Positions 7,380 to 18,670 of a stretch of DNA of 64,000 nucleotides are shown here, piece by piece (position 1 is the first letter of the stretch; each line of letters opens with the position of its first letter). The notes below the pieces were generated by a model. That model searched no databases. It was not told the DNA's origin and saw only the letters and a list, made by a program, of their open reading frames with translations. Source of the DNA: Actinernus sp. WN-2022 (taxonomy: Eukaryota; Cnidaria; Anthozoa; Actiniaria; Actinernidae); NCBI GenBank assembly GCA_030867875.1, contig JAOWCC010001634.1:103705321-103769320 (forward strand), in the 5' to 3' direction. Made by a program: the position numbers and the translations under genes.

Positions 7380-7531
7380 TTTCTCTTCGATATAACTATA
7401 CGTTAGGATAGCTTTAACAGATACTCGAGTTTGGATTTTATGTGTAAGGATGTTGCGGCGATATAACTATATGTAATCATATCTCTAATAGGATTATCGA
7501 GTTGGATTTTATGTACAAGAATGTCTAGTGA
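7380..7531 (-). promoter_or_regulatory. Tandemly duplicated promoter region at the end of the viral block
   Basis: Two successive ~70-bp modules, each with the promoter core followed by a shared segment: TATAACTATACGT (7391-7403) with GGATTTTATGTGTAAGGATG (7433-7452), then TATAACTATATGTA (7462-7475) with the 28-bp segment at 7506-7533. Only the first module is next to a gene start (7379). The second may be a spare promoter or the remains of a lost divergent gene. Confidence 0.5.
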
Positions 7532-7721
7532 CACTTTGAATGACCCTTAGTACCCCACCTAGTAGTATAGTCGGTATTAAAATGATACAACTTTTTGTTG
7601 CACAAGAAAACTCAAAAGTGAATTTCTGAATTCGACTTTTGAGTTTTGTTGTGCAAGAAAAAGTGGTATCATTTTAATACCGACTATACTACTTATAGCG
7701 ATCCTAAAGTCAGTCAAAGTG
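7532..7721. repeat. Long imperfect palindrome at the viral/host boundary
   Basis: The core 7561-7693 is nearly its own reverse complement: the outer 26 bases of each arm (AGTAGTATAGTCGGTATTAA and on) pair perfectly, and the inner arms differ at a few positions (e.g. AACTTTTTGTTGC against CACTTTTTCTTGC). Weaker pairing continues outward to CACTTTGAATGAC (7532-7544) and GTCAGTCAAAGTG (7709-7721). Coding density collapses to its right. It could be a virus genome end, an insertion junction, or simply a MITE. Confidence 0.6.
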
Positions 7722-8640
7722 AATCAAATTTCCGTCGACATTTCCGTTGATCTAGTCGAAAATTGATAAGATATTTCGATTATTCGAAAACCAGCAGAGC
7801 AAGAAGAAATGCCAAGACAACTGCCCTGGAACCCGCAAGCGGTAGCTAGTTTTTATTATATACGGAGCGTTAGCGTTTATACTCCATGGCGAAGCTGTGA
7901 AAATAACACGTCGGAACGAAGCTGTTAAAATCTCAGTTGAAAGTACCACAAACACGCCTGTTCTGCTCATTGATTGGGCGCTCGTTAATTCTTATTTCCA
8001 CGGGTTATTTCAACAGTCGCATGGTAGTTCATATGTATCTGAAGTAGTTCGAAAATCACTCGTTTATGTTTTGATTAACGGGTTTGATTGAATCTGGAAC
8101 TTTCACAGTTTTAGCGGTCGTGCGTGATACACATGAACGGAGCCATAATATGCAAATTTGTTGTGTTTCATACCGTGTACATAGATATCGAGTGCGACGA
8201 AAACCTTTGCAGTTGATTTAGTCGAAAACCTTTGCAGTTGATTTGGTCGAAAACCTTTCCGAGAACCTTACCAACCAAAAGCCATGTAAATTGCAATTTG
8301 ACCGAAGAAATCGTGTCCTCGATTGTGTCCATTATTACAACTAAAAGTTGTTTATTTTATTACTTCGTGCTCAGTAGACTATACATTGCAATCGGCCCAG
8401 AAGAGACAAAGCCAGCAAATGACACACCAGTTTTACGGCAGCTACTGTAAAACTTGAGCTTCAAATTTTAATATTCCTCAGGGCTTGCGAGCTTGATCCG
8501 GCGATGATAGATTAAAATCGGCTAGCTCCAAGGTGAGGAGGCGGCTTTCATTCACAAAAATTATGACCCACCCCTCCCCAAATATATATTATTATGCGCA
8601 CAAAAACCTGCGCGAAGTGGCGATAACATGTCGATTTTTG
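7722..8640. other. Non-coding stretch with a short tandem repeat
   Basis: No gene is recognised. At about 8197-8263 a 27-bp unit (GTCGAAAACCTTTGCAGTTG and on) occurs two and a half times in tandem. Base composition and lack of frames resemble the host part of the window and not the viral block. Confidence 0.5.
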
Positions 8641-8768
8641 GCAGGCATCTCTCTTCCTTTCTCTCTCTCTTCTCTCTCGGCTCCAATCTCCCTCTCTTTT
8701 CTTCACCTGCCACAGGGAGCCCATAATCTGATTTCCTCAAAAATTAGAGATGCCTGCGGAGGAGGCTA
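8641..8768. mobile_element. MITE of the CCTCCTCCGCAGGC family, left end truncated
   Basis: The right end (GAGATGCCTGCGGAGGAGG then CTA) and body match the two complete copies at 62,013 and 62,749. The left end begins only at GCAGGCATCTCT, lacking the first ~12 bases of the terminal repeat. Confidence 0.7.
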
Positions 8769-8787
8769 GGAATTTACCGCGAACTGG

Positions 8788-8832
8788 TCTATTGAAGTTG
8801 AATAATAGGTGAATGATTGAATAAGGGTTGAA
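8788..8832. repeat. GTTGAA minisatellite, left fragment
   Basis: TTGAAGTTGAATAATAGG and variants; the rest of the array continues at 11,453 beyond an inserted element. Confidence 0.7.
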
Positions 8833-9025
8833 TAGGCTTTTTGCAGGACATGGTCACGTGACCATTTTAGCCTGTCAATCAAAAACAATTTGGCGCTAGA
8901 ACAACATGAATGCCAGAAATGGAAGAGCAAGCCAAAATTAGTAAAAAGCCCAAGTTTTAGGTTCATATCTTTAAAACCGAAGGAATGGCAAATTGCTGAA
9001 AACTCTATAATTTAGCTTAATTTAG

Positions 9026-10443
9026 TCCTATTTTTACTTTTTGTTTAAAAAAATTGGTCAGTCGGGCGAATGGAAATGAAATATTTTATGGGGACTTGTA
9101 AAAGTATTATTTTAATCATTCTGGTACTAGTCAATGTGTAAAGGGCAAAAAATTCCTAGAAATTTTCCGGGAATCCCCGACATCTGAAAGTGAAAGCTAG
9201 TTCTCATGTACGTTCCGCGACGTGAGAGCCATAGAGCAAAGACAAATTAAACCTTATAAATTAAAGCATCGATCAATCTGTCAGTTAAGATATCTCTTGC
9301 TCACGGATTGGGCATTTCGCTTCATTATGAACTGGACAAAAGCAAATTTGCTTTCGAAAGGACTGTTAATATTCATCGCACGGTGACTTGAATACTAAAA
9401 AACATAGATTTTTTTGCTATAAATTCTGACAAACTATAGTACTCGTAAATGGAAACCATTTCAACATTCAAAACTGAAGAAAGTTTCATAAGAGAAACAA
9501 ACAGAAACATGAAACTGATTGGAAGCTATGAGTAGACGCTATTTCCGTAATAAACACTAATAACATCAGTAATAACATCAGCGGAGAAACTTCTCGGACA
9601 TTGATGTTTCAGTCCCAATAAAAGACAGTACGTTGGTTTGTTTCTATGGGACTGTGCTTTGTGGAATTTCACTTCCTAAACATATGAAGAACTGGCCATA
9701 TATTTGGCAGTGACCGGCTTCTAACCCGAGTACTCAATAAACCAAGCGGTGAAATGGCGCTAAAACAATAAAAAAGAGCACATGCAGCATATCTAACCTT
9801 CTTTGACAGTTGTAGACTTGAATACACAAGAGAAACGCTTGAGAAACATCGGAGAAAAGCGTCAAAGATGAATTGTGCCGTTCAAACACCTTTTACTCGG
9901 CTCTAAAAATATTACAGCTGATCGATAACAGAGTTCCAGGAATTGTGGATTAGGGGATTTCCCCGAAAATTACGTAATAGACATTGTTTACAATCCGATT
10001 TGAATATTAATTTTACAAGCAAGGGAAAACCCCTTTAGAATAGAAGACAAAACATTGTATTTTCAAAATATTATCTTGGCATACAACTGTGGCTCTTTCA
10101 CAAAAGTAGGAGGGAAACAAGATTTTAATAAATAAACAAGAAGCTGCACACAGCTTGAACTCCGGCGTATCTTTTGCAACTAAAATTCCACACGAGTAAG
10201 AACACGAGTAAACACAAGTACAACACGAACACAAGCAGAACATGAGTGAACACGAGCGAGGTTAAGTAAGCCAGGATACTCTTGGATAACACAGATAGCT
10301 CCAAAATACTACTGAGGATACAAATGCTGACGAACTGATCTAAAACTCCACACGAGTCAGAACACGAGTATACTAGCGATTCATAATTTAATTAACCAAA
10401 AATTATAATAAAAATCAACAATAAAAATTTGTTATCATCTTAG
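9026..10443. repeat. Long direct duplication, copy 1
   Basis: Closely matches 12,036-13,380 from CTATTTTTACTTTTTG through to TTGTTATCATCTTAGT, with small indels. The last 300 bp contain runs of ACACGAGT/GAACACGAG words. Similar words recur at 24,600-26,180. No coding capacity. Confidence 0.75.
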
Positions 10444-11150
10444 TTGTTTCGGGTTACCTGTTCTTAGCTTACCCATCCACCTGCGTGTTTAGCACTTTAC
10501 GGACGCACAATCATGACTGGTCAGAACACGAGCGAACACGAGCGACTTCAAGTAAGCCAGGGTACACTAGGATAACACAGGAAGCCCAAAATGTGATCTA
10601 AAATTCCACACGAGTAAGAACACGAGTGCACTAGCACTTTTTAATGAATCTACTAATGTAATTACTCCGGCGCTGCTATGCAGCCGCCAGCCGCCGGAGT
10701 CTTAAAATACAGTCTGTCTTTTGTATTATTATTATTATTATTATTTTTATTGTGTCTACTGCTTCTTGAAGAAGCTGTAGGCACTATGTCATCGTGTCGA
10801 TTTGGTATATACTTCATGTATAAGATTTGATTGCTTTTGGGCAAAGGCTTCTATCATGGGTCTGTTAGAAACAACTTACATCAAGTATTGCCGATGTAAG
10901 GATGTTATCATTGTCGATAAGCGTTCGTAAAGTTTTATTCGGGACCAATTAAACGTGGCGATGGCTTTCGTGCATTACTCGGACCTTAATTCAATCAGAA
11001 AATGGGGACGAAAAAGGACGACTATTCGCCGATGATGACTAAGGTTTGAGCTGAAGTCTGCCTTTTTCCTCGCGAGGTCAGCTTCTGCGAGATATCGGTG
11101 AGTTTATGTCCAAATTTTACCATGAATTTCCTAAGATTTACGAGCTTGAT
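10444..11150. other. Non-coding, repeat-rich interior
   Basis: Holds further ACACGAG words (about 10,520-10,640), a short hairpin CTCCGGCG/CGCCGGAG (about 10,664-10,700) and a (TTA)n run (about 10,725-10,745). No gene seen. Confidence 0.5.
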
Positions 11151-11452
11151 TAGCTACAGCTTTCGCAGAGTTTTTGAAAACTCTGTAATTTAGCTTAACT
11201 TAACAAAGTTTGTGAGCCTTTAGTAAAAAAGCCGTGCCAGTCAGCACTGAAAAAAAAGCCTCACAAACTCTGTTAAGTTAAGCTAAATTATAGAGTTTTC
11301 AAAAATTTGCCATTCCTATGAGGCTAAAACTTGGGCTTTTTACTAATTTTGGCTTGCTCTTTCCATTTCTGGCATTCATGTTGTTCTAGCGCCAAATTGT
11401 TTTTGATTGATAGGCTAAAATGGTCACGTGACCAGGTCCTGCAAAGGGCCTA

Positions 11453-11750
11453 TTGAAGTTGGATAATAGTCGAATGGTGCACGAAGAAGGAGGTTGAATT
11501 GAAGTTGAGTGATCAATAGTAGTTGAAATAAGAGGTTGAATTGAAGTTCAATAATAGTTGAATGGTTGGATAAGGGTTGCATTGACGTTGAATAATTATA
11601 AGTTGAATGGTTGAACGAAGGGTTGAATTGAAGTTGAATAATAATTGAGTGGTTGGATGAGGGGTTGAATTGAAGTTGAATAATAGTTGAATAAGGGTTG
11701 AATTGAAGTTGAATAATAGTTGAATTGCATATAATATCAAATAATTGAAT
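11453..11750. repeat. GTTGAA minisatellite, main part
   Basis: Irregular units of about 30 bp built on TTGAATTGAAGTTGAATAAT, eight to ten copies. It is the continuation of 8788-8832, split by the inserted element. Nothing is recognised from 11,751 to 12,035. Confidence 0.75.
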
Positions 11751-12035
11751 ATTAATTGCTACAATCGGCCTGTCATATCCAAGTCAGCAGTGGCAGGGAA
11801 AACACAGCGAGTACCTCTGAAATGTGTCTTGCTCTAACTTCGCTTAGCATCAAGACTCTTCATCGGAATAAATTGGAAAAAGACTTGGTAGTTCTAAATC
11901 AGTTTCGCAACTTTATTATTTGATTTACGTCCATCAAAACACGTCTTCTTCGTCGAGACAAAATTCTAAAAGGGCATGTGTGAATCGCTAAACAATAATC
12001 ATTATGAACATGTAAAACATTTTTTTTTTATCCGT

Positions 12036-13380
12036 TCTATTTTTACTTTTTGTAAAAAAGAATGGGTCAGTCGGGCGAATGGAAATGAAATATTTTATGG
12101 GGACTTGTAAAAGCTCTCTCAAAAACGTATTATTTTAATCATTCTGGTACTAGTCAATGCGTGAAGGGCAAAAAAATCCTAGAAACTTTCCGGGAATCCC
12201 CGACATCTGAAAGTGAAAGCTAGTTCTCATGTACGTTCCGCGACGTGAGAGCCAAAATATAGAGCAAAAGACAAATGCAACCTTTTAAATTTAAAGCATC
12301 GATCAATCTGATTCTCGGATTGGGCATTTCGCTTCATTATGAACCGGACAAAAGCAAATTTGCTTTCGAAAGGACTGTGAATATTCATCGCACGGTGACT
12401 TGAAGACTAGAAAGCATAAGTTTTTTTGCTATAAATTCTGACAAACTAAGAAAGTTTAATAAGAGAAACAAACAGGAACATGAAATATTGGAAGCTATGA
12501 GCAGACGCTAGACGCTGTTTCCGTAATAAACACTACATGTGCATCAGTAATAACATCAGCGGAGAAACTTCTCGGACATTCATGATGTTTCAGTCCCAAT
12601 AAAAGTCAGTACGTTGGTTTGTTTCTATGGGACTGTGCTTTGTGGAATTTCACTTCCTAAAAATTTGAAGAACTGGCCATATATTTGGCACTGACACTTC
12701 TAACCCGAGTAAAACAATAAAAAAGAGCACATACAGCATATCTAACCTTCTTTGACAGTTGTAGACTTGAATACACAAGAGAAACGCTTGAGAAACATCG
12801 GAGAAAAGCGTCAAAGATGAATTGTGCTTTTCAAACACATTTTACTCGGCTCTAAAAATATTACAGCTGATCGATAACATAGTTCCAGGAATTGGGGATT
12901 AGGGGATTTCCCCGAAAATTACGTAATAGACATTGTTTACAATCCAATTTGAATATTAATTATACAAGCAAGGGAAAACCCCTTTAGAATAGAAGACAAA
13001 ACATTTTATTTTCAAAATATTATCTTGGCATACAACTGTGGCTCTTTCAGAAAAGTAGGAGGGAAACAAGGTTTTAATAAATAAACCGCAAGAAGCTGCA
13101 CGCAGCTTCAACTCCGGCGTATATTTTGCAGCTAAAATTCCACACGAGTTAGAACACGAGTAAACACAAGTACAACACGAACACAAGCAGAACATGAGTG
13201 AACACGAGCGAGGTTAAGTAAGCCAGGTTACTCTTGGATAACACAGATGGCCCCAAAATACTAGGATACAAATGCTGACGAACTGATCTAAAACTCCACA
13301 CGAGTCAGAACACGAGTACACTAGCGATTCATAATTTAATTAACAAAAAAATTATAATAACAATTTGTTATCATCTTAGT
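12036..13380. repeat. Long direct duplication, copy 2
   Basis: Second copy of 9026-10,443, same orientation, about 3.0 kb away, with scattered substitutions and indels. It ends abruptly where LINE coding sequence begins. Confidence 0.75.
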
Positions 13381-13781
13381 CTCTCTTTGTGTTGGCGATG
13401 AGGTTATCCCTCTGAGTCGGCTAGAAACATTGGAGTCATTTTTGATAGGTCTTTAACTAATGAATGATCACGTCAATACTGTATGTAAGTCAGCTTTTTA
13501 TTATTTAAGGAATATAAGTAAGATTAGGAAATATTTAAGTCTTAATACTACGAAAATTCTTATTCATGCTTTCGTCACTGCGAAATTAGACCATTACAAT
13601 TCTCTACTTTATGGCCTGCCTATATATTCGTTACAGAAACTCCAGTATGTACAGAACGATGCTGCTCGCCTTGTTACCTATACACTTGTAAATATGAACA
13701 CATTACTCCAGTTTTAGTCGAACTGCATTGGTTACCAATTGAACAGCGTATTATTTTTAAAAGTTTATCATTATCTTTTAA
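13381..13781 (+). pseudogene. LINE reverse transcriptase C-terminal fragment, first part
   Basis: Translates in two frames with the usual post-catalytic region of CR1/L2/Rex-type LINE proteins: NIGVIFD, then FYYLRNISKIRKYLS, LDHYNSLLYGLP, LQKLQYVQNDAARLV and ELHWLPIEQRIIFK. There are frameshifts near 13,465 and 13,700. The catalytic core is absent (5' truncation). The sequence is cut in mid-frame by the TTAA-flanked element and continues at 18,671. Confidence 0.8.
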
Positions 13782-15206
13782 GAGGGCATCCATGTGAAAA
13801 CCATGCACCCTGAAAAAATGAGTCTACATGGTACATCTCAGATTTTGTTCATATTTTGCACATATGTTACTATTGGCCTGGCATTAGACTTGGTAGAATA
13901 TTTTGGAAAAATTCTAAAAACTCTAAGAGATATGGGGGTCAGTACGAACTGCCTCGGTTTGAGGGGTATTTCCACTATGTATTTTTAGTCATGTTTACAG
14001 AATATTTTTGAACAAACCATATAAGCTATATACACAAAACGTTTCTACAGCATAAACACGACCAATTGCAATTTAATTATGATATAAGTGCCAAAAAATA
14101 TTCAGTATTCAAGGAGTAAGGCTTTCATGTACAAGTGACTGCCGAAATTATTTTTCAAAAAGTCAAATTTTAGGGTAAAATGACATTCGAATACTATCGA
14201 TGCGGCGAAATTGTAGAAGATGAGAGAGTTATTATTTTGTAGATCAGTCATTTGGAAATACAACTGGGGACTAAAAAGTTTGTAAAGTTTATTCAGCTTA
14301 GGAGTAGTGAGGCCAAAGTAACATACTCCCAACGCCCGGGTCCAACGTAAATAAACAATCAACGCCAGATGCAAGCTGTATCGTGTGCAGAATAACGGGA
14401 CAAATAACGGACAGGAATGATAAACATAGCCCTAAAATAACTGGGTGATAAATTTATTTGTCACTTATGCCTATGGTTTTGCAATAAACAACAACTAATT
14501 AACAATCAACTTCAAAATAAGAGAAATTAGTAATACGAAGGATGAATCAGCGATAAATGCATACCTCATTCTAGCCTTATTTGTGCTCTCCTCCCCAGCT
14601 CTGTCATGGTCTCGAAGCCACAACTTACGATAATTATCTTCTTGTCGATTTTACACCGAAAGAACCTTTACCCATTATAGTTTATACAGATGGCTTTGTA
14701 GCATCCGCCATTTTATTTAGGACTAGAACCCAGTCTGCTGTTGTGCACCACAGGTAGCCCGAACACAGATGTGTACATTCCATGTGGAATATTGGAAGAA
14801 AAAACTCTCTACCGTTGAATCAGCCTTTCCTTTCTTGTCTATTTATATATATATATTGCTGATCAGATCCCTACACGCTAGGAGATCCGGTGTTTTATCA
14901 TTTCGTCTGTGGTGCCCAACATATATACCAGAGTGGGTAATTTATATTGAAATATTTATGAATCTCATGAAACAGAACTGAAAATACTCATAATGCACTA
15001 CTAATACATCTACATAATTTTGTTTGCAAAACTTTAATTTTTGTCAAGCTGATTATAGGTTAAAATTACCCATGATGCACCTGATATATGTAACTGTTAT
15101 GGGGTCAAATGTTTGCATACATTCATACACAAGGTCACAACAATGAATTATAAATGATTTCTAACATCCCGTGCATATATCCTGTATATTCACACGACCC
15201 ACATAC

Positions 15207-15398
15207 GGCCATCCCAATAAAATGTTCCGTTTCCAATCGCCAGACCGACCCAATTTTTTTTGGAAAAGTTAACAAAAATACAAAGCTTGACATTTACCCA
15301 ATTTTTTGGAAAAGTTAAAAAAAAAAAATTGAAGAACATACTTTCAACTACACCTCTTTTCCTAGCTCTCTACGTATTTGCATTTTATTGGGATGGCC
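15207..15398. mobile_element. Small MITE with 18-bp perfect TIRs
   Basis: GGCCATCCCAATAAAATG (15,207-15,224) and its exact reverse complement (15,381-15,398). Inside is a repeated motif CCCAATTTTTT...GGAAAAGTTAA, twice. No clear target duplication. Confidence 0.7.
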
Positions 15399-15797
15399 TA
15401 ATCAGCTGTGTCGGTTCCGAACTGGAGCGCAGTGCCATCCTGGAAAGCGAAGTTCAGAAATATCTGACGTATGTTGCTATTTCTACAAACTATCTTAGAA
15501 AAGGGTTCAGAAAACATATGGGTGAACGATGAAACATATTGTGTGGATCGTGACAGATTTTATCCAGACCTGAATTACGCTGGATTTACATATACATGTA
15601 TGTGCGGGGCGCTTGTTCAGACACACGGTAAGCCACGCAGTTTACAAGCATGAGTAGTTATGTTAGTTATTTTCCCATTAATGCGGCTGACCAACAAGCA
15701 CTGAGGGTGGTCACTGCCAGATATTTGTTTAACGTCCAAAGTGGTTCCTTAGCGTCCTGTGATACACAGCTGCTGATGAATACGAGCGTCGTGAGAT

Positions 15798-15881
15798 GCA
15801 ATCTCGTTCCCAGAGCCCGCGATCTTTTGACCAGCGCCAAGATACTGGCCAAAAGATCGCGGGTTATGAGAACGAGATTGC
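15798..15881. repeat. 84-bp palindromic repeat
   Basis: GCAATCTCGTTC at the left and GAACGAGATTGC at the right, with GCGATCTTTTG/CAAAAGATCGC inner arms. It looks like a foldback MITE. Confidence 0.65.
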
Positions 15882-16900
15882 GTGAGACGGGACCGCCATT
15901 TTACGTGATCATCCGATCGAGGCACGAGGCATAGAAAAGGCGTAGGCGCGAACACTGCGCTTCTCTGTTTCTCTTAATGTTGCCTGGGTGGCTAATTGAA
16001 CGAGCAGGAAGCATACAAATGTTTTGCTGCACGGGTGTAATACGAGGAAACGTTGTTGCAGAAAAAAAACTAACGAATGCGCACTGTGTCAAATTGTCTT
16101 GCCGGTGGGGTCTGGGTTTGTGTTGCTAAGAAACACATATACTGTGTGTCCCTGGAGCCTAGTAAACATTGTTTTCCTCCAAAGCCAATGTGAAAACATT
16201 GTTGCGGAAGCAAATTTTGCCTCATCGAAACAAAAAAATGTCTTTGAAATGCTCCAGAAAAAAATTTCCTTCCTGGAAGATTGATTTTTTTTGCACAAAT
16301 TTTCCCGCGGACTTTGACTCGTTTTTACAGACAAATGTATGGAAAACTAAATCCACGATTGCATGCTTCCCAGCACAGCTACATCCCTCAAATTTCGATC
16401 AATTAATCTTTTACCTGGTATCTTAAGTTTGTATCTGAAGAATATTTCAGAAATTCGATTTTACGGATTTTATTTGTCATCGGATTCCCATACAAACACT
16501 GTATTCCGCGCCATGTTTAACACCCCTTTCAAAATGTCGGAATTATAATAAACCGCGAACTGGTCTATTACCTTAAAACTGTAAAGAAATACGTTATTCT
16601 GTGTGTACGAGGTTTGTAGTTTCTCAGCTGTAGGATGTCCGGTGTCCGCGGGGAACAGGATATCAGGACACGTGACTTGTCCCTTCGTGTGTACCGACCT
16701 TTACGTCTGCGAGCGGGCGAGGCGCGGCGCGCGGCGTGATTTTTGTTTCACTTGTGTGGGTTGTTCTTTTATCTTTTGTTTTCCATATTGATTTTTTTTT
16801 TTTTTTATGCAACGAGCTCCGCTATAAAGAGATACGAGGACGACAGTAACAAATCGCATACAAGTGTATCACAGGCAGCTTTAAGCAGAGAGTGAGCCAT

Positions 16901-17009
16901 TATGCACTAGTCTAGATAAACCCCCACCCCCCCCCCCTCCCCCTCCCACCCTGTCCCGGGTTGGGGGAGGAGGAGGAGGGGGGGGGGGGGTTACTTTGAC
17001 TAGTGCATT
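16901..17009. repeat. C-rich/G-rich foldback repeat
   Basis: Arms TATGCACTAGTC (16,901) and GACTAGTGCATTA (16,998-17,010) enclose a C-run arm followed by a G-run arm, so the whole ~110 bp can fold into a hairpin. The homopolymer lengths are doubtful in any assembly. Confidence 0.65.
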
Positions 17010-18660
17010 ACCACGTACCCCGTCCTAAAATCAAAAATGAATAAAATATCCTGTCTAGACAGTACAGTACAGGTGAAAATATTTATAGATTTTATGATAA
17101 TTTTACTTGACACGCGCCATCAACAACATCCGCGCCAAGTGCCAAGGCATTTCATACAATTCTTAGTAAGGGGGTCGGGACATGCCTTCAACGTTAATAT
17201 AGTTGTTTTTACCTGGTAACGCCGAGAAGATATGCCACATTCCCTCGTTGAATATACACAAAATGAGCACTTGATCAAGTCCAAATCCATCTCGTGGATA
17301 GGGCGGGAAATACACGTACAGACGTTACACGCAGTTCCTGTCACGCAATTCTTGAGATATCATTATATCACTGAAGGGATTTCATCTATTTCGGTGATAC
17401 CACATTTGATTTCATGGATTATACACACATTTTGGTATTTCAACGGAACGAACAGAATATTATGCACAAGATTGAAACAAATTGAGTCCGTAACAAGGTA
17501 GTAACGACATCAGAATGGCTTCCCGTTGCTGAATCTAAACGGTTCTAACTTGGCCAACTATTCGATGAGCATATAATAAAGAGCTTCCAAGAAAACGAAA
17601 CCATTAGGTTTTTTTTATTATGAAAAGAAAACATCGTTTCTTTACAGAATAAAAACTAAAAACTTGAATAGAGAATCGGCTGAAGAACCTAAATACGACT
17701 GTACGTGCATTTCTACTTGTCACTCATTCACCCCGCTACAGAGGCTCGCAAAATTCAGAGTGACTCGCCGGATTAGAAGCTGTATTTAAAGCGTAGCGTA
17801 GTTTGAAATCCTCTATATATCATATTCAAAGAAAATTCATTGTCTTTGATCCAATCAAACAATTTTAAACGAAGATACTGCCATAAACTATGAGTACCTA
17901 TTTTTCAGCTTTGACTCCGTCAAACTCGACAATAATTCAGTCACTTTAGACATCTGCATATCGGGTGATGGACTTGGTCACCCTTCAAAACTAAAATAAT
18001 ATTGAAAATGAATGTGCATTCGAATTCTTAAAGCAATTATTGTCAGAAAATCTGTGAAGTTCACCGTATTTTCGATTTTAATCGAAAAAAAATCGCCGTG
18101 TCACCATATCGTCGTTTATTCAATAACTGAACATTGCGGATTTTGAGAGTGCGTACTCTCTAACCCAGCATTAACTTTACAGAGATTTTTTTTACCAGAT
18201 GCAAAGATCTATTGTAAGTCAATCTAGAAATATTTCTAAATTCAAAGAAAAGAAGGCCGCAACTCTGCAAACGGCCATTGCCAGACAGCATTTATCGGGT
18301 TTTAAAAAGACCTATTAAAGTAGCGTTAAATAAAAATTCGACAGAAGCGACAAAATATAAATAAAATTAGTTGATTTTGGTTTTAATATGCTGACGGGAC
18401 TTAGTACTAAAGCAGGTAAAAATATTATCTTTCTACTTAAAATAATTTGCGATTGCGACATGTTACAACATAAGGTATATTTTGCTCTGATTTTGAGCAT
18501 TTCAGGGGGTCAAACAGTTAGATTGTCATATCTCAAAGGCCTTTTACATTTCAGCCAAACTATTTCACATGGGACATTAGCTAGTTAAGATATAAATGTG
18601 TGCCAAGTTTAAAGGAAATCGGAGAGGTGCACTGTAGACTCATCTGCATGGTTTTCACAT
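17010..18660. other. Non-coding interior of the TTAA element
   Basis: Only short chance frames occur. No transposase, RNA gene or tandem repeat is seen between the foldback repeat and the right inverted end. Confidence 0.45.
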
Positions 18661-18670
18661 GGATCCTCTC

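Larger units (their letters stand above)
8833..11452. mobile_element. 2.6 kb TIR element inside a minisatellite
   Basis: Terminal inverted repeats of about 190-200 bp: TAGGC...TTGCAGGAC, GGTCACGTGACC at the left (8833 on) and its reverse complement ending at 11,452. Left and right flanks are parts of one GTTGAA minisatellite, and TTGAA occurs on both sides (8828-8832, 11,453-11,457) as a possible target duplication, although the repeat makes that uncertain. A third copy of the end segment, with an internal hairpin (GTGAGGCTTTTT, GCCGTGCCAGTCAGC), lies at 42,845-43,140. No transposase frame is left. Most of the body (9026-10,443) recurs at 12,036-13,380. Confidence 0.65.
13782..18670. mobile_element. 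4.9 kb TTAA-flanked DNA transposon, non-autonomous
   Basis: Ends are inverted repeats: GAGGGCATCCATGTGAAAAC at 13,782 and, reversed, GAGAGGATCCATGTGAAAAC from 18,670; 24 of the first 26 bases agree, and similarity continues loosely for ~40 bp more. TTAA stands on both sides (13,778-13,781 and 18,671-18,674). Removing the element with one TTAA restores the LINE frame exactly (SLSFKALNGLAPCYL). TTAA duplication with precise excision points to the piggyBac type, though the ends are not a standard piggyBac CCY start. No transposase frame is visible. At least three smaller elements are nested inside (15,207, 15,798 and 16,901). Confidence 0.8.
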
